DNA of 64,000 nucleotides from Euzebyella marina (GCF_014855515.1 NZ_JACYFK010000002.1:806001-870000), one strand, 5' to 3'; counted from the stretch's first letter, positions 17,805 to 26,987 are shown. Made by a program: numbers and translations. The notes: a model not told the origin generated them from the letters alone.

Positions 17805-18194
17805 TTGATTCGTTTTTAAAGGTTACTATGTTTTGACAGTGCAATTTACCTTACAACAGTTCTTTGGTGTATCGCAAACAAAAATATATTTGACCTTTTA
17901 AGAAAAGCCTTTTTGACTGGCTTTGATGTTGGTCAAGTGCTAAATGAGCAATAAGTGGTAATCGCTTCACGATTTTAATATAAAGCTTACGATATAAGCT
18001 CACTGTTTATATGACTTCAACCCATGCTAATATTGAAACTATGAAATGCCAGGGCCTAATTTTACCTTTCAAAAGGGCTGGGACGATTAACGTTATTTCG
18101 TAGGAATTACTACCTAAATTGTAGCTAATCCGCTTAAAATGAATTAGAACTTCCCTGAATATATGTACTCTGTAACCTAGGTTACTCTGCAACT
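17805..18194 (+). other. Intergenic region with a candidate plus-strand promoter and long leader
   Basis: No convincing gene here. A Bacteroidota-type promoter is readable on the plus strand: TTG at 17864-17866, an 18-bp spacer, then TATATTTG at 17885-17892 (TAnnTTTG). It would give the SulP gene a leader of about 290 nt, or drive a small RNA. The leader includes a 6-bp stem at 17984-18000 and the palindrome at 18172-18185. TATTTTTG on the minus strand (17879-17886) could serve the lipoprotein gene. Neither start site is proven. Confidence 0.35.
18172..18185. promoter_or_regulatory. Perfect 14-bp palindrome just upstream of the SulP start
   Basis: GTAACCTAGGTTAC is perfectly self-complementary and ends 9 bp before the ATG at 18195. 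It could be an operator or could mask the ribosome-binding region; no regulator is identified. Confidence 0.4.
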
Positions 18195-19955
18195 ATGGCT
18201 ATTGAAATACTTTTGACACAGGATAACTTTCTACCTATGTTCAAAAAGAGAATTCCTATTCTGGCTTGGTTACCCAATTATAAAAAAGAATGGCTTAGCG
18301 GGGATATCTCTGCGGGTATCACTGTTGGCGTAATGTTAATACCACAGGGGATGGCCTATGCCATGATTGCCGGCCTACCTCCTGTTTTCGGTTTGTACGC
18401 ATCATTGATACCCCAGATAGTATATGCCTTCTTGGGTACTTCAAGACAGCTTGCCGTTGGCCCGGTGGCTATGGATTCTCTTCTGGTGGCCTCTGGCCTA
18501 GGCGCATTGGCCATCTCCGGCATTGATGAATACATTTCAATGGCTATCTTTTTAGCTCTTTTTATGGGTATCATACAATTCACCTTAGGCTTGCTGAAAA
18601 TGGGCTTTCTGGTCAATTTTCTATCCAAACCTGTCATTAGTGGATTTACTTCAGCCGCCGCTATCATTATAGGCTTTAGCCAAGTAAAGCACCTATTGGG
18701 TTCAAATTCCATAATTATTGAAAATCAAGGACTTTTTGACAAAATCGGTATTACACTACAATCAATCAGCATGGCCACGCTATTGTTTGGCGTCAGTGCC
18801 ATTATTTTCCTGAAAACGCTCAAGCTCATACATGAAAAAATACCTGCGGCCCTGATTGTCGTATTTTTAGGAATTTTTCTTTCTTACCTATTTGACTTGC
18901 AATCATACGGGGTGACAGTTGCTGGCATCATTCCACAAGGGCTACCCTCTTTCAAAATTCCCGAAGTAGATTTTACCAGAATTTCAGAGCTCTTATCCAT
19001 TGCCCTTACTCTAGCTTTGGTCGCATTTATGGAGGCCATTTCCGTTTCAAAAGCCGTCGAAGCAAAGCATGGGGACTATGAGGTAGATGCAAATCAAGAA
19101 TTAATCGCGCTCGGCACGGCAAATATGATCGGTTCCTTCTTTCAATCATATCCGACCACAGGCGGTTTGTCTCGAACTGCCGTAAATGATCAAGCTGGTG
19201 CTAGGTCAGGTATAGCTGCTTTTATCAGCGCTCTCATAGTGGGGCTTACCCTCCTATTTCTTACTCCCCTTTTCTACTATCTGCCCAATACCATTTTGGC
19301 CGCTATTATTATGGTGGCTGTAATGGGGCTCATTGATTTAGACTACCCCATTGCCCTATATCGAAACAGAAAGGATGAATTTTTGTTGCTTGCCGCAACT
19401 TTCACATTAACACTTATTATAGGTATCAAAGAAGGCATTCTTTTGGGAATGCTCTTCTCGTTACTGCTATTAGTCTACAGAACCAGTAAACCTCATTTAG
19501 CCATTTTAGGAAGAATTAAGGGAACCGACTATTTTAAGAACATTGACAGGTTTGCAGATGATGTCGAAAGAAATGAGAAAGTCATCATCGTACGTTTTGA
19601 CTCACAATTATATTTCGGAAATAAAGACTACTTCAAAAGGGAGCTTTTAAGGATTATCGAAAGGAGTACTGCTATGCCCGAAGCTATAATTATAAAAGCA
19701 GAACCCATCAATTATATAGATAGTAGTGCCATGTTCATGCTTGAAAGTTTGATTGAAGAATTAAAACATAAAGGAATCAAGGTTTTATTCTCTAATGTCA
19801 TTGGGCCTACAAGAGATATTATTCAAAAAACTGGATTATTAGAAAATATTGGCAAGCAACACTTCTTTGTAAATACTATAGACGCCTATAATTATGTACT
19901 CAACCAAAGCCCCAGTAACGAGATACAGCGTAAAATATCCTTACAAGCATTATAA
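18195..19955 (+). CDS. SulP-family inorganic anion transporter with STAS domain
   Basis: 586 residues. The membrane domain carries SulP signatures (AGITVGVMLIPQGMAYAMIAGLPPVFGLYAS near 35-70, GTSRQLAVGPVAMDS near 80-95, NMIGSFFQSYPTTGGLSRTAVN near 312-335). The C-terminal 130 residues are a STAS domain (VIIVRFDSQLYFGNKDYFKREL...INYIDSSAMFMLESLIEELK). The family carries sulfate, bicarbonate or other anions across the inner membrane; the substrate cannot be told from sequence. An alternative start at the Met at 18237 (MFKKRIPILAWLPNYKK) would remove 14 residues that do not look conserved. Confidence 0.93.
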   Translation: MAIEILLTQDNFLPMFKKRIPILAWLPNYKKEWLSGDISAGITVGVMLIPQGMAYAMIAGLPPVFGLYASLIPQIVYAFLGTSRQLAVGPVAMDSLLVASGLGALAISGIDEYISMAIFLALFMGIIQFTLGLLKMGFLVNFLSKPVISGFTSAAAIIIGFSQVKHLLGSNSIIIENQGLFDKIGITLQSISMATLLFGVSAIIFLKTLKLIHEKIPAALIVVFLGIFLSYLFDLQSYGVTVAGIIPQGLPSFKIPEVDFTRISELLSIALTLALVAFMEAISVSKAVEAKHGDYEVDANQELIALGTANMIGSFFQSYPTTGGLSRTAVNDQAGARSGIAAFISALIVGLTLLFLTPLFYYLPNTILAAIIMVAVMGLIDLDYPIALYRNRKDEFLLLAATFTLTLIIGIKEGILLGMLFSLLLLVYRTSKPHLAILGRIKGTDYFKNIDRFADDVERNEKVIIVRFDSQLYFGNKDYFKRELLRIIERSTAMPEAIIIKAEPINYIDSSAMFMLESLIEELKHKGIKVLFSNVIGPTRDIIQKTGLLENIGKQHFFVNTIDAYNYVLNQSPSNEIQRKISLQAL

Positions 19956-20009
19956 TCTTAAAGGCCAATAAGAGGTTTTTTATTTCTTTGGAAAGGATGA
20001 AGATTCATA

Positions 20010-20045
20010 AAAAAAGCCCTTGATATTTCAGGGGCTTTCTTTTAC
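20010..20045. terminator. Bidirectional terminator between SulP and nrdA
   Basis: AAAGCCCTTGA and TCAGGGGCTTT form an 11-bp stem (one G-T pair) around a 4-nt loop, with A and T runs on the two sides. It lies between the convergent SulP and ribonucleotide reductase genes. Confidence 0.85.
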
Positions 20046-20059
20046 TATCTGGCGAAAAA

Positions 20060-21847
20060 CTAAGCTTCGCAACTAGTACATTCCTTCTTCTGTCTGAACT
20101 TTTGGGCTGCATTCATACTGTGCTGATAATACATTGATTTAAGCCCCAGCTTCCATGCTGTAACGTGAATCTTATTGATTTGCTTAACTGGCATTTCCGG
20201 ATGTACAATAATATTTAAAGACTGCCCTTGGTCGATATGATGCTGACGAGCCGCCGCTTGGTATACAATATCCAACTGATCCAATTCCGAATAGGTCTTG
20301 AAAACAGCCTTTTCTTCATCGGTTAAAAATTCTAGATGCTGTACAGAACCATCGTGGTCGCGAATATCCTTCCAAACCTCGGCCACGTTCATTCCCTTTT
20401 CTTCTAGAAGTTCCATCAGGTAAGGATTCTTAATCGTAGTCTTGATTTTGGCAATATCCTTTACATAACAGTTCGACCAAATAGGTTCAATACCCTGAGA
20501 CACCTGACCTAGAATAAATGCCGAAGAAGTGGTCGGGGCGATTGCGTTCAAAGTAGCATTACGTCTGCCATATCCCTTCAAAACATCCGGTTCACCAAAC
20601 TTGACCGCCAACTCAGAAGATGCTTTATAAGAACGCTCTTTGATTTCCCTAAAAATCTCGTTGTTAAGATTATAAGCTTCTTGACTGTCAAAAGCCAATC
20701 TTTTCGATTGTAGCAGCGAATGCCAACCAAGGGCACCCAAACCTAAAGCCCTGTTTTGCTTGGCAAAATTGTAAGCTCTTTCCATAAACAAAAAGGTCTG
20801 TCTATCCTCCCTGTTCGAAGAGTCTCTATAGGCCTCTAATTTTTCTATAAACTCGGTAATGGTAGCATCTAAAAAGTAAACCATCGTTTCAACCGCATCG
20901 GTATCCTTCCACTTGTCGTAGTGCAGTAGATTGATACTCGAAAGCACGCATACAAACGACCAATTATCATTTGAAGGTAGCATGATTTCAGTACATAGGT
21001 TGCTAGCGTGTATTTTATAGTTGTTTTCTTGATACACCTCTGCAGCGCCGTTATTGGCATTATCGGTAAAGAATACATAAGGGTATCCCATTTCACCTCG
21101 TCGTTGTAACACCTTTGCCCAAACGGTACGTTTTTCAACATCGCCATCTATCATTTCTTGCATCCACTCATTAGTGACAGTTACACCATGGGTAAGTTGT
21201 TGAATTGGGTTACCTTCTGTACCTATTTCTAAAAACTCAAGAATGTCTTTATGCTCGATAGGCAAATAAGGTGAAAACCTACCTCGTCTTACCGAACCTT
21301 GACTGACCACGTCGACCATTGATTCGAACAATTGCATAATATGAACAGCGCCTGAGGCTTGACCATTATTTTTAACGGGAGCCCCTCTGTGCCTGATGTT
21401 ACCAAAATAACCGGAGGTACCGCCTCCTAATTTAGACATCATACCGACCTCAGATTGTGTATAAAGTATATTGCCCATATCATCATCGATGTGTGAACCG
21501 AAGCAACTGATTGGCAACCCACGTTTTTTACCAAAGTTCGACCAAACGGGTGAAGCCAAAGAGAAAAAGCCTTCTGACATATAATGGTAAAACTTGTCAG
21601 CATAACCAGGTATCTGAAGTATTTCTTCCGCTCTCTCGGCAATTTCACGAATACGACCTTCTGGGGTTACCCCATCGGTCAAATATCCAGAAGCCAAAAA
21701 TTTGCGGCTATTTTCGTTGAGCCATGCAAAATTGCCTTCTGCTGAATTAGATTTTAATTCGGCCAAGGCATTCTTTCGCGCGTTGACCAAATCGATTGTT
21801 TTGTTTTCTTGCTCGGTGCTTGATAATGTCTGTGTCTTGTTATCCAT
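20060..21847 (-). CDS. nrdA: Class I ribonucleoside-diphosphate reductase, large subunit (no ATP-cone)
   Basis: 595 residues, short for the family because the N-terminal ATP-cone is absent. It reduces ribonucleotides to deoxyribonucleotides using a radical from the small subunit. Active-site cysteines are visible: Cys 115 (PISCFG), radical Cys 285 with Glu 287 (SNLCTEI) and Cys 300 (CVLSSINL). Tyr 573-Tyr 574 match the radical-transfer pair, and the C-terminal CTSC (590-593) matches the thioredoxin-reduced tail. It starts 3 bp after nrdB, so both form an operon with the small subunit first. Confidence 0.95.
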   Translation of the reverse strand: MDNKTQTLSSTEQENKTIDLVNARKNALAELKSNSAEGNFAWLNENSRKFLASGYLTDGVTPEGRIREIAERAEEILQIPGYADKFYHYMSEGFFSLASPVWSNFGKKRGLPISCFGSHIDDDMGNILYTQSEVGMMSKLGGGTSGYFGNIRHRGAPVKNNGQASGAVHIMQLFESMVDVVSQGSVRRGRFSPYLPIEHKDILEFLEIGTEGNPIQQLTHGVTVTNEWMQEMIDGDVEKRTVWAKVLQRRGEMGYPYVFFTDNANNGAAEVYQENNYKIHASNLCTEIMLPSNDNWSFVCVLSSINLLHYDKWKDTDAVETMVYFLDATITEFIEKLEAYRDSSNREDRQTFLFMERAYNFAKQNRALGLGALGWHSLLQSKRLAFDSQEAYNLNNEIFREIKERSYKASSELAVKFGEPDVLKGYGRRNATLNAIAPTTSSAFILGQVSQGIEPIWSNCYVKDIAKIKTTIKNPYLMELLEEKGMNVAEVWKDIRDHDGSVQHLEFLTDEEKAVFKTYSELDQLDIVYQAAARQHHIDQGQSLNIIVHPEMPVKQINKIHVTAWKLGLKSMYYQHSMNAAQKFRQKKECTSCEA

Positions 21848-21850
21848 TTT

Positions 21851-23125
21851 TTAAAATAGGTCGTCGCTGGTTATACTTTGAGTTCTTTTGCTATAGTTGA
21901 TGGAACGCTTCACGAAGAAATCGCCATGTTTAGTACCGATAATCTCATCATCGAACCATTCTGTTTGAGCCAACAGTTTTTGGTCGATATCGAATATTTT
22001 ACCGATACCGATACTTTCAAGTGAGTTGTTAAAGCGGTTCTTTATAAATTCATTGATAACGTTCTTTGGCAAGAAGTCAAGCTCACCTGCTTCAAAAATC
22101 CAATTGACAACCCTACTTTCCGCCAAGAATGCTTCTTCACAAACCTCTTGAATCATGTTCGAATAGTCTTGATCGAACCACTCAGGATTTTCACTCTTGA
22201 TGATGTTGATCAAATCGATACCAAAATCACCATGAATCTGCTCTTCTTTTGAAGTTGCCTCTACCACATTAGAGATACCTTTCAATACGTTCTTATGTTT
22301 ATTGAACGCCATGATGATTAAAAACTGAGAGAAAAGGGAAACATGCTCTATAAAGAGAGAGAACAACAAAATAGATTCGGCGTACTCTTTTTTATCTTCA
22401 CTTTTGGCGTTTTTGAGGGCAGTTTCTAAATAATGTACCCGTTTCATGATTACGGGCTTTTTCTTTAAATCTTCAAACTCGCTGTTAAGACCTAAAATCT
22501 CCAACAGATGCGAATATGCATCATGGTGCCTTACCTCACTTTCGGCAAAAGTAGCCCCCACAGAACCGATTTCAGGTTTGGGCAAACGCTGATAGATATC
22601 ACCCCAAAATGTCTTGACCGCTACCTCGATTTGAGAGATGGCCAACATCGTATTCTTGATCGCGTTTCGTTCTATTTCGTTCAGCCCTGATTTAAAATCC
22701 TGTATATCGCTGGTGAAATTGAACTCGGTATGAATCCAATAAGAATGTCTGATGGCTGCCACATATTCGTACAATTGTGGATACTCATAGGGTTTCAAAT
22801 TGACCCTCTTCTCAAAAACATCCGTTTTGCGAACTTGTGCCCTTTTATTTCGGTAAATGATGTAAGCTTTCGCAACGTCATGAAACTCACTTTCCATGAG
22901 TTTGTTTTCGACGACATCTTGCACCTCTTCTACGGTCGGAAGATAGTTTTCATCTTTCGTTTTTCGCTCTAAAAGCGTACCGTAAACACGTTGCGCAATG
23001 GCTTCGGCGTCGTTTACATGGCCATGATCCACAGCGGTCATCGCCTTCGCTACAGCATTCGTAATCTTGTGTAATTCAAATAGTTGAGACGTAAAATCTC
23101 TCTTAATTATACGTTCAATTTTCAT
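21851..23125 (-). CDS. nrdB: Class I ribonucleotide reductase small subunit with N-terminal ATP-cone
   Basis: 424 residues, about 90 more than usual. Residues 1-95 are an ATP-cone (IIKRDFTSQLFELHKITNAVAKAM ... PTVEEVQDVVE ... DVAKAYIIYRNKR), the allosteric domain normally on NrdA. The radical-generating domain follows with metal ligands near Glu 167, Glu 197, His 200, Glu 260, Glu 295 and His 298, and the radical Tyr 204 in EVRHHDAYSH. The C-terminal tail DDLF suits docking to NrdA. NrdB proteins carrying an ATP-cone, which switch activity by changing NrdB oligomerisation, are described from flavobacteria (Leeuwenhoekiella blandensis). The metal (Mn or Fe) cannot be read from sequence. Confidence 0.96.
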   Translation of the reverse strand: MKIERIIKRDFTSQLFELHKITNAVAKAMTAVDHGHVNDAEAIAQRVYGTLLERKTKDENYLPTVEEVQDVVENKLMESEFHDVAKAYIIYRNKRAQVRKTDVFEKRVNLKPYEYPQLYEYVAAIRHSYWIHTEFNFTSDIQDFKSGLNEIERNAIKNTMLAISQIEVAVKTFWGDIYQRLPKPEIGSVGATFAESEVRHHDAYSHLLEILGLNSEFEDLKKKPVIMKRVHYLETALKNAKSEDKKEYAESILLFSLFIEHVSLFSQFLIIMAFNKHKNVLKGISNVVEATSKEEQIHGDFGIDLINIIKSENPEWFDQDYSNMIQEVCEEAFLAESRVVNWIFEAGELDFLPKNVINEFIKNRFNNSLESIGIGKIFDIDQKLLAQTEWFDDEIIGTKHGDFFVKRSINYSKRTQSITSDDLF

Positions 23126-23507
23126 GAGGAAATTTGTTTGGAAGAATTCTAAATAGCTCGTAGTGTAAAATTCATATTTTATTTACTTTGATTTAAAGTT
23201 GACCGATTCAGTTTTTCAACATTGTTATCAACAGGCCACTTTTGAGCAGAAATTTTCGCTTCCAACAAAAGGTTTAAAGGGCAATTTTCATAGTATTAGA
23301 GGGACTTTTATAATGAAGATAAAATCAACGAAATTGTGCCAAATGATAATCCTAAATCTTAAAATTTTGGAGAGATGTAATAAAAAATAGAAGGGAAAAG
23401 AGCCTTCGAACGGCTTAGAAGAAAATAAAATTCGTGTAGAATTATTGAATCTTACTCTCGAGAGATTATAGTCTTTTTCGCAAGGCGTAATTTTGAAACA
23501 AAGGGGG
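23126..23507. other. Intergenic region upstream of nrdB; no gene seen
   Basis: 382 bp of AT-rich DNA. It must hold the nrdBA promoter, but I could not see a clear -33/-7 pair or NrdR box on the minus strand. AGCC/GGCT arms at 23401-23416 followed on the minus strand by CTTTT may be a weak terminator for the downstream end of the 23508-23846 gene. A short open frame in the region has no family features and is not called. Confidence 0.4.
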
Positions 23508-23846
23508 CTATTTTTCTAAGTACCCTAATGATTCAAGTTCTTCTTTTAATTTATGGTAGGTATCGATTTTTCCCTTTAGAACTTCTTCTTGAGATTGTTT
23601 GTTTGACTTTTTAGGAACTGAGATTTCATCAAAATCTGCGAATTCAATTGAAAGTTCATCTCCTTCCTCTAAACCAACACCGGGCCATTCGCAGAACTCT
23701 TGAGCAGAGGTATCATAACCATTCATAATCAAATTGACCTCGTCATTTTCTTGGTTATTAGAATGTCTAAGAACTATTAGTAAGCTACCTTTTTCAATTG
23801 CGGCGACTATGGTTTTCTGCTTCCATTTGACTTCAAACCCCTTCAT
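23508..23846 (-). CDS. Hypothetical protein, acidic, beta plus coiled-coil
   Basis: 112 residues; I do not recognise the family. The first 75 residues are predicted beta-rich (GFEVKWKQKTIVAAIEKGSLLIVLRH, VNLIMNGYD) with a GLEEGDELSIEFADFDEI segment that resembles a small all-beta domain; the last 35 residues are charged and helical (EEVLKGKIDTYHKLKEELESLG). No signal peptide or membrane segment, so cytoplasmic. It stands alone between the acyl-CoA-dehydrogenase-like gene and the ribonucleotide reductase operon, on the same strand as both. Confidence 0.6.
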   Translation of the reverse strand: MKGFEVKWKQKTIVAAIEKGSLLIVLRHSNNQENDEVNLIMNGYDTSAQEFCEWPGVGLEEGDELSIEFADFDEISVPKKSNKQSQEEVLKGKIDTYHKLKEELESLGYLEK

Positions 23847-23947
23847 GAGCTATTCTTTTTTTCAATAATAACTCTTTTTTAAAGAATTAAGTAAAAGCAT
23901 ACCCATAAAAAACTATTGCAATAAAAAATTGATTATCAGTTAGTAAA

Positions 23948-25075
23948 CTATTCGTTCTTCAATAATCGCTTTCCGGTAAATTCATATTGTTGCCATGTGG
24001 GCAAGGGGTGAAATTCAGAGGCCTGAACATCCCTAAACAATCTTTCCAACTCATTTGTTTTAAAGAAACTTTGTCCGCCGACAATTTCCATGGCCATAGA
24101 AACGACCTCTTTCGTTTCCTTCGATATGTTGGTTTTGAAAGAGAGCGCTTGAACCGTAGTTTGTTCGCTAGGCTTAAAATCTAAATCGTTGGCTAAGGCA
24201 ATAAGTGCCTTCCATTGCGTTTTGGCGCTCAGCAAAGCATTGTTCATTTTGCCAATCATAGCAAGCAGTGTCTCTTTCCCCTTTCCTTTATTTTTTGTGA
24301 AGCTAAGTGCCAATCGCATTGCTTTTTCGGCAATACCCACATACGTTGACATGATCAGCGGCAATGCAACGGTAAGAACCACATCCCAAATCATATGAAA
24401 TTCATCTTTGGGGCGGGCCAAACTGATTGACGATTCCGGTATAAAAACGTCGTTAAATTCAATTGTATGAGAACCTGATGCCCTCATACCCATCACATTC
24501 CAATTCTCGATAATATGAATGCCTTCGTTTTTCATTGGAACGGAAAAATGAAGTACATCCCACAATTTATCCGCCTTTTTAAATTGGGCGCTGGTCACAA
24601 TCACATTACCAGCTACCGACTGACTGGCAAAATGTTTTTTACCATTAAATAAATAACCTCCTTCTGTCTTGGTCAAAATTCCGCTAGAACCTAGCCAATC
24701 TCCCGCTCCGGTACTTATTAGAATCAATTCGTTGTTCGCTACTTTGCTCAACATTTCGGCACCCAAACCTTTGTGCTTGAATTTCCATTGGGCAGCAGCA
24801 ATTAAATGTTGGTGCATAGAAAAGGCCAAGGCCGTTGAACCGCATGACTGGGCAATTTTATTGATCATTTGGCACATGGCCGAGTGAGATACTCCACCAC
24901 CGCCCAAATCTTCAGGTATGCAGGCAGAGAAAAATCGATGCTTTTTTAAATCATCATAATTCTCATGAACAAAAGAGCCCTCTTGATCGAACAATTTACT
25001 TCTTTCTTCAAAGGCAGATTGTAATTCTGTTAAAACCCTAGAATCAAATTTTCTGTCAATTGCCATATTTTCCAT
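23948..25075 (-). CDS. Acyl-CoA dehydrogenase-family flavoprotein
   Basis: 375 residues with the three-domain ACAD fold: N-terminal helices (CIPEDLGGGGVSHSAMCQMINKIAQSCGSTALAFSMH), middle beta domain (STGAGDWLGSSG, WNVMGMRASGSHTIEFNDVFIPE) and C-terminal helices (VVSMAMEIVGGQSFFKTNELERLFRDVQASEFHPLP). FAD-dependent. The GQSFFK...RLFRDVQA stretch resembles ACAD-like flavin monooxygenase or desulfurisation proteins as much as true fatty-acid dehydrogenases, so the reaction is uncertain. A Met three residues in is an alternative start. Nothing around it belongs to a recognisable beta-oxidation operon. Confidence 0.85.
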   Translation of the reverse strand: MENMAIDRKFDSRVLTELQSAFEERSKLFDQEGSFVHENYDDLKKHRFFSACIPEDLGGGGVSHSAMCQMINKIAQSCGSTALAFSMHQHLIAAAQWKFKHKGLGAEMLSKVANNELILISTGAGDWLGSSGILTKTEGGYLFNGKKHFASQSVAGNVIVTSAQFKKADKLWDVLHFSVPMKNEGIHIIENWNVMGMRASGSHTIEFNDVFIPESSISLARPKDEFHMIWDVVLTVALPLIMSTYVGIAEKAMRLALSFTKNKGKGKETLLAMIGKMNNALLSAKTQWKALIALANDLDFKPSEQTTVQALSFKTNISKETKEVVSMAMEIVGGQSFFKTNELERLFRDVQASEFHPLPTWQQYEFTGKRLLKNE

Positions 25076-25172
25076 ATCACTTTGGTTTTTAGTTGAATGC
25101 CCTACGAATTTAAGGGTTGAATTTTTACCAAACTTTGCCCAAAAGTTTAAAAACCTTGCTTAAAAGTTCAAT

Positions 25173-26042
25173 TTAACCCTGAATAGGCACTTTTCGATAG
25201 GTACTGGGGGAAGATTTATATTTCGTTTTAAATACCCGGCTAAAATGGGAAACATCGGCAAACCCGCTCTCAAAGGCAATCTCGGTAATTGTATGGTCTG
25301 AATTGATCAATAGGTTCGCGGCATAGCCCAAACGCTTGTCCAGAAGCCATTTGCCCGGAGTCGTCTGATAGTGACTAAAGAAATCTCTTTTGAAGGTTGA
25401 AATGCTTCTATGGCATAATTTAGCGTATTCTTCAATACTCAAGTTGTAGCAGAAATTGGTTTCCATTATCTGCTGTAAAGAGGTCTTATGGCTGTTTTTC
25501 AACTCGTTTAAATAGGCCATCAAACCGAAGTCGGTTTTCTCCAAAACCAAATTCAGAAGCAATTCTTTCAATTTTAGTTTGATAATGGAGTCGGCCGGTT
25601 GCATTTCACTTCTGAAATAGTGTAGCATCGAAGTGAAAAAGCCTTCTAAAAACTCTTGTTTTTCTAATTTGACCGCACTGAAATTCTGTACGGTCGTATC
25701 GTTTTGGGCGGTGATGGGCACCGTATAACCTTGTAACGATTCACGTATCAACTCGTCAGGAAGAAAAAAACCGAGCATACAAAAATCTTCGTCAAAACTT
25801 TGGGTAATAATTGCTGCCCCTTTTCTAACATAAAGGGTTTGACCTTCTGTGACTTCCCATTCTCCATTAATGGTGGTCCATGTTTTTTTGCCACTCAAAA
25901 CATGAACTATGTAGTCGTACTTGGCGAACAAGCCCAATCTTTCATCTTCCAATGGGCAGGTATATTCTACACAAACAAGGCCATCGATGATGAACTTATT
26001 GAAGTGGAGGCTATTTTTTATTACTTCATAAAGATTGCGCAC
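25173..26042 (-). CDS. AraC-family transcriptional regulator
   Basis: 289 residues. N-terminal cupin-like sensor (YIVHVLSGKKTWTTINGEWEVTEGQTLYVRKGAAIITQ) and C-terminal double HTH (YNLSIEEYAKLCHRSISTFKRDFFSHYQTTPGKWLLDKRL, ITEIAFESGFADVSHFSRVFKTKYKSSPSTYR). The start is GTG at 26042, since no ATG lies between it and an in-frame TGA upstream. It lies just upstream of, and on the same strand as, the acyl-CoA-dehydrogenase-like gene, but a target is not proven. A perfect 8-1-8 palindrome lies about 120 bp upstream. Confidence 0.88.
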   Translation of the reverse strand: MRNLYEVIKNSLHFNKFIIDGLVCVEYTCPLEDERLGLFAKYDYIVHVLSGKKTWTTINGEWEVTEGQTLYVRKGAAIITQSFDEDFCMLGFFLPDELIRESLQGYTVPITAQNDTTVQNFSAVKLEKQEFLEGFFTSMLHYFRSEMQPADSIIKLKLKELLLNLVLEKTDFGLMAYLNELKNSHKTSLQQIMETNFCYNLSIEEYAKLCHRSISTFKRDFFSHYQTTPGKWLLDKRLGYAANLLINSDHTITEIAFESGFADVSHFSRVFKTKYKSSPSTYRKVPIQG

Positions 26043-26162
26043 AGAACCAAATCAAAATAATTAATCACTAATTTTTCAAACACTTAAGTTAATGATTTTA
26101 CCTGATTTAGATGGTTGATGCTTCCCGGTGTTGCATATGGTGACAGGTAATCAACGCCCGTA

Positions 26163-26179
26163 ATCAATCACTGATTGAT
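26163..26179. promoter_or_regulatory. 17-bp palindrome upstream of the AraC gene
   Basis: ATCAATCA-C-TGATTGAT is a perfect 8-1-8 inverted repeat, too tight to be a good RNA hairpin, so a protein-binding site is more likely. It lies 121-137 bp upstream of the AraC GTG start and 67 bp after the DJ-1 family gene's stop. Confidence 0.35.
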
Positions 26180-26245
26180 CTTAAGGATTGTTTAATAGGA
26201 AAAAAGGACATGAATTTTAAACAAAAACATGCCCCTTTCATAATT

Positions 26246-26986
26246 TTATTTGTCCTTCCAATTCTTTAACCTATCGAGATATAGATAGCTTTCAACAAAC
26301 TTTCTATGGGAAGTATCGGTCATTCGCTCGAGCAGTTCAAGCGCGGAAATATAACTGGCCAAATTGCCATTCGAAGAACTGAATTTTCCGTCTCTCACAA
26401 ACGTTACCAAACTATCGTCTTGCACCAAAAGTTCTGGATAATCTTCTTGAAGTTGTTTTCCTCCTCCAATCCATGTAACAATTTCATGGCCATCGGCGAT
26501 ACCGGATTTTCCGATCAATTGCGCACCCCCGCAGTTGCTTACTACATATTGGGCCTCTTTGTTCTTCTCGCGAATGAAATCTACAATGGCCGTGTTATGA
26601 ATTTGCGAATACATATCATAGGCGCTTGGCACGAACAACGCTTTAAGTTTCGGGCAATTATCAAAAGTATAATCAGGAACGATTTTAATGCCCTCTTCAG
26701 TTACGATCGGTAAATCGGTTTCGGCAATGGTAATTACATTAAAAAGCTGCTCACCGCTCTCGGTAGGCTTGGCAAAAACATCGGAAGTCGCAATTACCTC
26801 GCTTTGCAATACGCCATTGTACATTAACAGGCCGATGGTAGGCAATTCCTTTTTAAAAGGTTTTAAATGAGTGGTAAGAGTATCTTTTTTCTGTTCAGTG
26901 ACCTCGATTTTTGAAATGTCATCTTTTTCATTTTTACAGGCCAAAAAAGAGATAAAAAGAACAAACGCAACAGTAAAATATTTCAT
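26246..26986 (-). CDS. DJ-1/PfpI-family lipoprotein
   Basis: 246 residues. Lipoprotein signal peptide (FLAC, Cys 17), a Lys/Asp/Thr linker, then a DJ-1/PfpI domain (LPTIGLLMYNGVLQSEVIATSDVF) with the nucleophile elbow Cys 152 in SNCGGAQLIG. The family includes glyoxalases, chaperones and amidase-like proteins; exported lipoprotein members are unassigned. Its ATG lies one base after the AhpD-like gene's stop, so the two are co-transcribed and probably work together in an oxidative or carbonyl stress response (inference). Confidence 0.85.
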   Translation of the reverse strand: MKYFTVAFVLFISFLACKNEKDDISKIEVTEQKKDTLTTHLKPFKKELPTIGLLMYNGVLQSEVIATSDVFAKPTESGEQLFNVITIAETDLPIVTEEGIKIVPDYTFDNCPKLKALFVPSAYDMYSQIHNTAIVDFIREKNKEAQYVVSNCGGAQLIGKSGIADGHEIVTWIGGGKQLQEDYPELLVQDDSLVTFVRDGKFSSSNGNLASYISALELLERMTDTSHRKFVESYLYLDRLKNWKDK

Positions 26987-26987
26987 G

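Noticed and set aside
17984-18000. Short inverted repeat AGCTTA/TAAGCT.
   Set aside because: A 6-bp stem in AT-rich DNA is expected by chance; kept only as a remark in the leader region.
23199-23390. Open frame of 63 codons on the plus strand between nrdB and the hypothetical gene.
   Set aside because: Its composition is unlike a protein family I recognise, it has no clear ribosome-binding site, and it lies in the AT-rich nrdB upstream region.
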